Of a stretch of 5,527 nucleotides of DNA, positions 1-4,629 are shown piece by piece. The translations under genes were made by a program, and so were the position numbers. Source of the stretch: Methanomassiliicoccales archaeon (GTDB lineage Archaea > Thermoplasmatota > Thermoplasmata > Methanomassiliicoccales > Methanomethylophilaceae); contig CAAFZG010000042.1 of assembly GCA_900767505.1 (NCBI GenBank), forward strand, positions 1 to 5,527. The letters run 5' to 3'. The notes below the pieces were generated by a model. It was not told the DNA's origin. It saw only the letters and a list, made by a program, of their open reading frames with translations, and did no database searches. How positions within the stretch are numbered: the stretch's first letter is position 1; each line of letters opens with the position of its first letter.

Positions 1-20
1 ACACGACGCTCTTCCGATCT
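1..20. other. Illumina sequencing adapter remnant (not genomic)
   Basis: The first 20 bases, ACACGACGCTCTTCCGATCT, are identical to the 3' end of the Illumina TruSeq universal (read-1) adapter. An exact 20-base match placed precisely at the sequence end is best explained by untrimmed adapter carried into the assembly. Genomic sequence starts at base 21, so the reading frame of the gene at the left edge must not be extended into these bases. Confidence 0.97.
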
Positions 21-175
21 TTCGCATCCCTTCCGACGGATTCGAGGACCTCTATGGGATTATCCACACCCATGTCCTCTATCGGCACATCCGATGACGA
101 CCTGGCCTCGACCATCGCCAGCAGTCTGTCCGATACATCCGGGAAGCATTTCCTGACCGAATCTCTTGCATCCAT
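21..175 (-). CDS. Unrecognised protein, N-terminal 51 codons only (cut by contig end)
   Basis: This is an open frame on the minus strand beginning with ATG at 175-173 (MDARDSVRKCFPDVSD...) and still open at base 21, where genomic sequence ends. A good ribosome binding site, AGGTGAT at 185-179, sits 3 nt before this ATG and matches the archaeal 16S anti-SD. That favours this start over an in-frame ATG at 193-191, which overlaps the preceding gene's stop as ATGA. The gene follows the 600-residue surface protein by 14 nt, so the two are very probably cotranscribed and translationally coupled. The visible N-terminus is hydrophilic and acidic, without a signal peptide or membrane segment, and looks helical. 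No family is recognised from 51 residues, so no function is offered. The frame, codon use and ribosome binding site make a real gene likely. Confidence 0.7.
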
Positions 176-178
176 GAT

Positions 179-185
179 ATCACCT
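179..185 (-). promoter_or_regulatory. Ribosome binding site for the truncated gene
   Basis: AGGTGAT on the minus strand is complementary to the 3' end of archaeal 16S rRNA and ends 3 nt before the ATG at 175. It lies just beyond the TGA (192-190) of the preceding gene and decides between the starts at 193 and 175. Confidence 0.7.
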
Positions 186-189
186 ATGA

Positions 190-1992
190 TCATTCATTCG
201 GGATCTCTATGAGAAGGGAGACCCTGTTCGCGACCTGCGAAGGCTTCTCCCCGATGGCGTAGCCCTCCATCGAGGTCTCGCAGTAGAAGTACTTGATGCC
301 GTACTCGGAATAATGGAACCCTTTGACGCCGTTGGTCTCGAGACCGACCGCCACATGTCCCGGATAGAGCAGCAGCGCGGTCCTGTATCCCAGGGAGGAC
401 ATCAGTGCCGAATAGAGGACGGCCGTGTCCTCGGAATCCCCGGACATGTTGAAGAGCGTCTCGACGGGATACCTCCATATATGCTCCCCTCCGGCTGCCT
501 CTCCGGTATCGTCGTGGCCCATGGCCTGGACGAACGAGAGTATGAACCTCGCTCTGTAGGGAGCGTCGAATCCCTCGGCCTCGGCCATCGCCTTCAGGTC
601 GGAGGCTGTCTTTATGACCGTGGGATCGCCGCTGGTGACGAACGATGCATCGGATTCCGCATCCGTGTGGTGCCTCTCCGACTCGTCCTTCGCATTGACG
701 TATCCGACATAGTCCTCGTACGGGACCGTGACCGTGTATGTGTAGTCCTTCTCGTCGAAGTTCCATTCGAAGACCCTGTCGACAGTGCCCGAGACGAACA
801 CCGTCAGGCACCAGCGCCCCTCGGTCCCGTCCGTCAATGTGCCGACGGCCTCGATCGTGTACGTTCCCGCATCCTCTATCGTGAACACGGGCTTCGGTCC
901 CGTCGCGGTCTTCTGATAATCCGGATAGAGGGAGCATGTCATCGTCCATTCTGCATCCTTCAGCTGGAATCCGGTGTCCGGGGAGAACGAGTCTCCTGCG
1001 GACATTTTGTGATCGTATGCCTCTGTGGTCAGGGCGTAGTAGGATACATCTGATATGCCGACCTCCACCTCGCATTCGACCGCGTCGGAGATAAGCTTCC
1101 CGGAGGGATCGAACCATCCTCCGAACACGACGCCTTCAGAAACCTCTGCGGAGAGGCGCGCCATCTGCCCAGGCCTGTCCGATCCGAAGACTGATGCCAT
1201 TATGCCCTTTCCGCCGTATGCGGTGACCTGCACCGATCCGACGACCTCGATCTCGGCGCTCTGCGTGAACGTCATGACGGACCTGTATCCGTTTCCGTCC
1301 AGAACGACCCTGTAAGGTATGCCGTCATCGACGCCGTTCCATACCGTCGCCGTGCCTTCGCCGCATGCGAATGTCAGGACCATGCACCTCACCGTGCCGT
1401 TGACCGTGTCTATGCTCTCGTAGCCCGAGAACTCCCTGCCGGACATCCTGGAATCCATCCAGAACGACTCCGTTCCCGAAGAGGTCCTGTCCTCGACTAC
1501 CTTGTTGAACCTGTAGACCTGGATGGACAGATCGTATTCCTGCGCCACGTAGTATGCGAGGCGGTATGGGTTGTAGTACATCATCGAGAACGACTGGGTC
1601 CCGGAGAACTTGGTCGTGCGGACGCCGTCGTCGCTGTATCCTGTGACGTCGTAGGTGTAGCACACCCCGCTTCCGTCCTGATCCCATCCGGCGTAGAGGA
1701 CAAGGTCTCTGCAGTCCGTGGACCTGATCGATCTCACAAGATGCTCGAGATCCGGATCGCTGTACCATCCCGTGAAGACCGCCCCTTCCCTTGTGGCGGG
1801 AAGGAGGTTGAATGAATCCCCGCGGACATACTCCGACGGATTGGACTCGTCGTTGAACCCTCCGTTCAACACATATTCCACAGAGAACGGCCCCTCGTCG
1901 TCGTAGGCGCCGTCCTCGATCAGTGCGACAGCGAATACGGAGCCCATGACTGCGATTATCGCGGCTGCCAACAGGGGATCCTTGAACCTCAT
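190..1992 (-). CDS. Membrane-anchored or secreted InlB B-repeat and transglutaminase-like protein, 600 aa
   Basis: Predicted surface protein. Residues 7-25 form one hydrophobic helix (signal peptide or N-terminal anchor). Residues about 36-103 match the Listeria-Bacteroides (InlB B) repeat: LNGG near 42, TGWYSDP near 74, LVLYAGW at the end. A degenerate second copy may lie at 286-321 (FGGWFDPSGKLIS). Residues about 365-400 look like an Ig/PKD-type beta domain. Residues about 405-600 resemble archaeal transglutaminase-like proteins: a Trp/Tyr-rich strand region (FEWNFDEKDYTYTVTV), then YPVETLF, GDSEDTA (517-523), YPGHVAVG (543-550) and YFYCETS (568-574). The family normally has GDCEDT; here the nucleophile position is Ser520, while His546 and Glu572 remain, so catalysis is doubtful. 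The frame is open upstream to 2172, but the signal-like MRFKDPLL start at 1992 is chosen because a TATA box lies 27 nt upstream and no ribosome binding site is visible, suggesting a nearly leaderless mRNA. Binding, adhesion or an inactive peptidase/transglutaminase fold are possible roles; the substrate is unknown. Confidence 0.85.
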   Translation of the reverse strand: MRFKDPLLAAAIIAVMGSVFAVALIEDGAYDDEGPFSVEYVLNGGFNDESNPSEYVRGDSFNLLPATREGAVFTGWYSDPDLEHLVRSIRSTDCRDLVLYAGWDQDGSGVCYTYDVTGYSDDGVRTTKFSGTQSFSMMYYNPYRLAYYVAQEYDLSIQVYRFNKVVEDRTSSGTESFWMDSRMSGREFSGYESIDTVNGTVRCMVLTFACGEGTATVWNGVDDGIPYRVVLDGNGYRSVMTFTQSAEIEVVGSVQVTAYGGKGIMASVFGSDRPGQMARLSAEVSEGVVFGGWFDPSGKLISDAVECEVEVGISDVSYYALTTEAYDHKMSAGDSFSPDTGFQLKDAEWTMTCSLYPDYQKTATGPKPVFTIEDAGTYTIEAVGTLTDGTEGRWCLTVFVSGTVDRVFEWNFDEKDYTYTVTVPYEDYVGYVNAKDESERHHTDAESDASFVTSGDPTVIKTASDLKAMAEAEGFDAPYRARFILSFVQAMGHDDTGEAAGGEHIWRYPVETLFNMSGDSEDTAVLYSALMSSLGYRTALLLYPGHVAVGLETNGVKGFHYSEYGIKYFYCETSMEGYAIGEKPSQVANRVSLLIEIPNE

Positions 1993-2018
1993 CTTATCGG
2001 CGGATGACGGCTGTGCGG

Positions 2019-2027
2019 ATATATGTA
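2019..2027 (-). promoter_or_regulatory. TATA box of the surface-protein gene
   Basis: The minus strand reads TACATATAT, centred about 31 nt before the ATG at 1992. With usual archaeal spacing the transcript would start around 1995-1998, leaving a leader of only a few nucleotides. This agrees with the lack of a Shine-Dalgarno sequence before that ATG. Confidence 0.5.
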
Positions 2028-2114
2028 CTGCTCCGAGAAAAGTTCGGATTATGACAACAACTTTCACATAATCACAAAACAGACCGGAAAGAAGAATACA
2101 TGAAGCGACCGCCC

Positions 2115-2144
2115 GCGTGTGCATAATGTGATTCCCCAACACGC
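2115..2144. repeat. Short inverted repeat GCGTGT...ACACGC
   Basis: Six-base arms at 2115-2120 and 2139-2144 flank an 18-nt loop in the intergenic region 1993-2214. On the minus strand a pyrimidine-rich stretch follows after about 20 nt, but this is too distant for a convincing terminator. It could be an operator, a weak hairpin or chance. Confidence 0.25.
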
Positions 2145-2158
2145 AGAGGGCCGCTTGG

Positions 2159-2179
2159 AAAAGGTTTAGCAATGAACCT
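2159..2179 (-). terminator. Weak candidate terminator after the small membrane-protein pair
   Basis: On the minus strand AGGTT (2179-2175) and AACCT (2166-2162) can pair around an 8-nt loop, and the stem runs into TTTT (2162-2159). It lies about 36 nt past the stop at 2215, the expected place for the 3' end of this unit. The stem is short and archaeal termination depends mainly on the U-tract, so support is limited. Confidence 0.3.
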
Positions 2180-2214
2180 GTACGGAGGCTGTCAGGACTA
2201 TCATCGCATCGTTA

Positions 2215-2544
2215 TCAGCTCGCACTGACCGTGACGGATCCGGTGGAGATCCTGTTGGCGACATAGACCATGATGCCCCATACCGCGACTATGGCGAGGA
2301 GCATCGGGATGCCTATCTGGGCCATCTCGGTGAGCATCGTCGCCGTGTCCGCGGGATCCGACATCGCCGTCAGGAACGGGAACCATGGGACGATCTCGCC
2401 GTGCCATATGTGCTCCACAAGGAGAGCGACCACTCCGGTCCAGATCATCGTGTTCAACCAATTGATATGATACTTCTCAGGAACCTTGTTCCTGAAGGCA
2501 GTGGTGAATACACCCACTGCCGCTGCCACAAGGAAACATGCCAT
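2215..2544 (-). CDS. Small three-helix membrane protein, 109 aa (second of a paralogous pair)
   Basis: Unrecognised integral membrane protein. Hydrophobic segments lie at about residues 1-17, 30-46 and 78-96, with a basic turn after the first (FRNKVPEK). The middle helix ends in LVEHIWHGEIVPW, which places Glu44, His45 and His48 at the membrane edge; these could bind protons, a metal or a cofactor, but that is only a suggestion. Its ATG (2544-2542) directly follows the TAA of the upstream gene with no intervening base, and GAGGTGG at 2556-2550 is its ribosome binding site, so the two are translated as a pair. It resembles the upstream protein: W35 and E44-H45 align with W39 and D48-H49 there, and W89 with W84, with a loop about nine residues longer. 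It ends in TGA. Confidence is high that this is a gene and low on any function. Confidence 0.82.
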   Translation of the reverse strand: MACFLVAAAVGVFTTAFRNKVPEKYHINWLNTMIWTGVVALLVEHIWHGEIVPWFPFLTAMSDPADTATMLTEMAQIGIPMLLAIVAVWGIMVYVANRISTGSVTVSAS

Positions 2545-2889
2545 TTATGCCACCTCTTCCGAGATCTCTTCGTTTGAATTGTTGTTTACACAGGCGCTCT
2601 TTCTCAATCCTAGCTTGTCCAATACGACGAACAACTCCCATATGCCCAGGATCGGGATCAGCATGCACAGACTGAGAATGAAGGGCTCCAGGCCTATCTC
2701 CAAGAAATCACCCTCGGCACCTTCGAGGAACCATCCGATGACATGATCGACGAATATCATTGCCGTCAATGCCCAGAGACCCATCGACAGATGGCCGTAG
2801 TAGTTCTTGCCGGGGCGGTTTATCCACGCTCCGGTGGCAGCCAATGCCGCAATCGCTGATACAATCAACCACATTTTACCACTCGACAT
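2545..2889 (-). CDS. Small three-helix membrane protein, 114 aa (first of a paralogous pair)
   Basis: Unrecognised integral membrane protein. Hydrophobic segments lie at about residues 6-23, 34-53 and 69-90, followed by a charged, Asn/Glu-rich C-terminal tail (about 91-114) that is probably outside the membrane. The second helix carries W39 and ends VDHVIGW, placing Asp48 and His49 at the same spacing as Glu44 and His45 of the downstream protein; the third helix contains GIW (W84). The start at 2889 gives MSSGKMWL; an alternative ATG at 2874 would shorten it by five residues. No clear ribosome binding site precedes 2889, so the leader is probably short. The gene ends in TAA at 2547-2545, immediately followed by the ATG of its partner. 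It is transcribed divergently from the MFS transporter across a 231-nt control region. The pair may form a heteromeric complex; the function is unknown. Confidence 0.82.
   Translation of the reverse strand: MSSGKMWLIVSAIAALAATGAWINRPGKNYYGHLSMGLWALTAMIFVDHVIGWFLEGAEGDFLEIGLEPFILSLCMLIPILGIWELFVVLDKLGLRKSACVNNNSNEEISEEVA
2550..2556 (-). promoter_or_regulatory. Ribosome binding site of the 109-aa protein
   Basis: GAGGTGG on the minus strand lies 5 nt before the ATG at 2544 and inside the last codons of the upstream gene. It matches the anti-SD of archaeal 16S rRNA and fixes the start at the TAA-ATG junction. Confidence 0.7.
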
Positions 2890-2926
2890 CCGTGTTCGAC
2901 TTCAACGGACGCGATTCCTTCAATAC

Positions 2927-2989
2927 AGTAATACTAATTAAAGATTAGTAATAACGAAGTATGTCCAAGTTGTAATTTCATTATTACTA
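2927..2989. promoter_or_regulatory. AT-rich operator-like cluster of AGTAAT/ATTACT motifs
   Basis: Several copies of one motif lie in both orientations: AGTAAT at 2927-2932 and 2947-2952, and its complement ATTACT at 2983-2988. TACTAAT (2932-2938) and ATTAGTA (2944-2950) form a 7-bp inverted repeat around TAAAG. TAGTAATAA (2946-2954) pairs with TTATTACTA (2981-2989) over 9 bp, and GTAAT (2972-2976) with ATTAC (2983-2987). The cluster covers the probable promoter of the small membrane-protein pair in an otherwise GC-richer window, as expected for binding sites of a dimeric regulator. AT-richness raises the chance of fortuitous repeats. Confidence 0.4.
2935..2945 (-). promoter_or_regulatory. 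Candidate TATA region of the small membrane-protein pair
   Basis: The minus strand reads AATCTTTAATTAG around here, the best AT-rich TATA-like stretch upstream of the ATG at 2889. Usual spacing would place the transcript start near 2913, giving a leader of about 20-25 nt. A second, weaker option (TGTATTG, 2927-2921) would give a nearly leaderless transcript. The choice cannot be made by eye. Confidence 0.35.
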
Positions 2990-3076
2990 GAAACGGACAT
3001 CCAGCATCATTTGAACTGTCGGAGAACGAAGGAAACCTCAGATTCTGGGGGCAAAGCGCGGTTAAGGACCACTTCG

Positions 3077-3105
3077 GGGCATGATGCCCTTATTTATTGA
3101 TGCCC
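3077..3105. promoter_or_regulatory. Palindrome and direct repeat flanking the transporter TATA box
   Basis: GGGCATGATGCCC (3077-3089) is a perfect 6-bp palindrome around one base and abuts the TATA element. The half containing TGATGCCC (3082-3089) recurs exactly at 3098-3105, 16 bp on, just past the TATA element. Sites that bracket a TATA box in this way usually bind a repressor that blocks TBP/TFB, and local repression is common for drug-efflux genes. The repressor itself is not encoded in this window. Confidence 0.5.
3090..3098 (+). promoter_or_regulatory. TATA box of the MFS transporter
   Basis: TTATTTATT is centred about 27 nt before the ATG at 3121, the normal archaeal TATA-to-start distance, so the mRNA probably begins at or next to the start codon. 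This argues against the in-frame TTG/ATG at 3097 and 3100, which overlap or abut the TATA box and would be upstream of the transcript start. Confidence 0.6.
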
Positions 3106-3120
3106 ATCCTTCACCATCCG

Positions 3121-4629
3121 ATGGACAACAGGGACAAGCTGAAGGCGGTCACCGCGCTGGGATTCTGCATGCTTATCAGCAGCCTGAGCTGGATGTACAT
3201 GCGCTTCCCGCAATTCATCATAATGTCCGAGACAGGCTCCGAGCTGACGAGTTGGCTTCTTTCGGGGTACATCATCGCGGAGGTGTCCATGGTCATCGTC
3301 GCCGGGACGCTTATAGACCGTCTCGGACCCAGGAACGCGGTCCTCATCGGATGCACCTTCTTCTTCGGGAGCTCCATGGGGCTCTGTCTGGCGGAGTCCG
3401 TCGAGATGATGATCATGTTCCGCGTTATCCAGGGCTGCGGAGCCGGATTCATGTTCACTGTCGCCCTCGGATACATCCCCAAGGTGTATCCGAAGAGCGA
3501 GAGGCTCGATCCCCACAAGGTGATGACGCTGACGTTCAGTCTCGGATCGCTGTTCGGCACTGCCGTGGGATACTACTTCGGCGTCGACCTGGGGAACTGG
3601 AAGATCCTGGTCCCGATCAACGCGTTCGTCGTACTGATCTGCGGCATCGTTGCGTACAGGGCGCTGCCCGAGATGCCGAGGGAGTACGTCAGGGACGCGC
3701 CCGGACTCATACTCACCATAATCACGATCGCATCCCTGATGGTCTACACCCAGATGGTCAACGACTCGTTCGAGCTCTTCAGCTACGAGAGCTTGGCATT
3801 CCTGGAGTTCTGCATCCTTCTGATATTCCTGCTCGTCCACGTGGAGAGGAAGGCGAAGGACCCGATCATCCCCCACGGAATCGGTCGCAACCGCATCGGA
3901 CTCCTTGCGGGGATGTTCCTCGCCGGATTCTGCGGACTCGGACTGCTGCAGTTCATAACCCTGTTCATGATGGTCACGTACGGCATCACTCTCTACACGG
4001 CGAGCAAGATGCTTCTCTGCCTGATCATGGGAGGGGTCGTCACATCCCTCATGGGGATGAAGATGGTCTATCCGATGGGCATCCGCCCGCTGCTGCTGAC
4101 AGGTTCCGTCGTGATCGCCATCGCGTTCTTCGGAGCTTTCTTCCTCATGCCCCGCGGCCTCGCCGGTGCGGGGATATCGCTTTTCACGGTGGGACTCGGA
4201 TTCGGGCTCATCATCACGGAGATGCTCGTGAGCATCCAGGCCGTCACCCCTGTGAAGCACGTCGGATCCGTCACGGGGATGCTGATGTCCGCCCGTTTCA
4301 TTGGTATCATCCTGGGAATGGCCGTTTACAAGGGGATCATCCACGGCCCCCTGGAGGGATTCGTCGAGGATGTCCAGGGCGATATGGCGGCCGACATAGA
4401 CCTTTGGGTACTCGAGCACATGCACGAGTACATCAACGACCTCGTGATGCTCTTCGAGAACACCGTGCGCGAATGCTGCATGGCCGCTGGAATAGCCGTC
4501 CTTTCCGTCCTGGTCGTCTGCTACTTCCTCGTCGGGAGGCAGGACCTCAACGCCCCCGAATTCGTCGAGGAGGATCCGGATGGATCAGTCCCTGCGCCTT
4601 CTCCAGGAACCGCTGAAGAGAGTCGGTGA
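3121..4629 (+). CDS. MFS transporter, DHA2 (14-helix, drug/H+ antiporter)-like, 502 aa
   Basis: Probable proton-driven exporter in the cytoplasmic membrane; the substrate is unknown. About 500 residues and many hydrophobic helices fit the EmrB/QacA-type DHA2 group. Motif A follows helix 2 as GTLIDRLGPR (62-71), with Asp66 and Arg67. RVIQG (101-105) is the motif B region. GSLFGTAVGYYFG (142-154) occupies the motif C position, and GNWKILVPINAF (158-169) is the equivalent of the WRWIFLINVP segment of DHA2 proteins. Motif C lacks its usual Pro (GT instead of GP at 146-147), which is unusual for an antiporter. Residues about 405-450 form an acidic loop before a final helix (about 453-472); the tail is Asp/Glu/Pro-rich and soluble. 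The start at 3121 is chosen because a TATA box lies at the right distance for a leaderless mRNA; starts at 3097 or 3100 would add eight or seven residues. The last 45 nt overlap the convergent exporter gene. It ends in TGA. Confidence 0.88.
   Translation: MDNRDKLKAVTALGFCMLISSLSWMYMRFPQFIIMSETGSELTSWLLSGYIIAEVSMVIVAGTLIDRLGPRNAVLIGCTFFFGSSMGLCLAESVEMMIMFRVIQGCGAGFMFTVALGYIPKVYPKSERLDPHKVMTLTFSLGSLFGTAVGYYFGVDLGNWKILVPINAFVVLICGIVAYRALPEMPREYVRDAPGLILTIITIASLMVYTQMVNDSFELFSYESLAFLEFCILLIFLLVHVERKAKDPIIPHGIGRNRIGLLAGMFLAGFCGLGLLQFITLFMMVTYGITLYTASKMLLCLIMGGVVTSLMGMKMVYPMGIRPLLLTGSVVIAIAFFGAFFLMPRGLAGAGISLFTVGLGFGLIITEMLVSIQAVTPVKHVGSVTGMLMSARFIGIILGMAVYKGIIHGPLEGFVEDVQGDMAADIDLWVLEHMHEYINDLVMLFENTVRECCMAAGIAVLSVLVVCYFLVGRQDLNAPEFVEEDPDGSVPAPSPGTAEESR

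Noticed and set aside
194..1117. Long open frames on both strands inside the surface-protein gene (also 313-1053 plus strand)
   Set aside because: Arg/Gly/His-rich shadow composition, no recognisable domains, and the 600-residue frame explains the region.
2065..2133. CRP-like half-sites (TCACATAATCAC and ATAATGTGATT)
   Set aside because: The two are not arranged as a proper palindrome and differ at several bases; support is too thin to list as a regulatory site.
1993..2172. N-terminal 60-residue extension of the surface protein (start at 2172)
   Set aside because: It would place the hydrophobic signal helix after residue 66 and put the start upstream of the best TATA box. The extension also overlaps the candidate terminator of the neighbouring unit, so the start at 1992 is preferred.
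3077..3089. GGGCATGATGCCC as a transcription terminator
   Set aside because: The 1-nt centre gives no workable RNA hairpin loop and no upstream plus-strand gene ends there; an operator is more plausible.
3097..3120. Earlier starts (TTG 3097, ATG 3100) for the MFS transporter
   Set aside because: They coincide with or abut the TATA box, so the mRNA would start downstream of them, and the added residues have no transporter feature.
3094..4616. Long open frames of 443 and 511 codons on both strands over the MFS gene
   Set aside because: Their translations are dominated by Arg, His, Asp and Gly without domains or hydrophobic segments, the usual shadow of a GC-rich coding gene. The MFS frame has clear family motifs.
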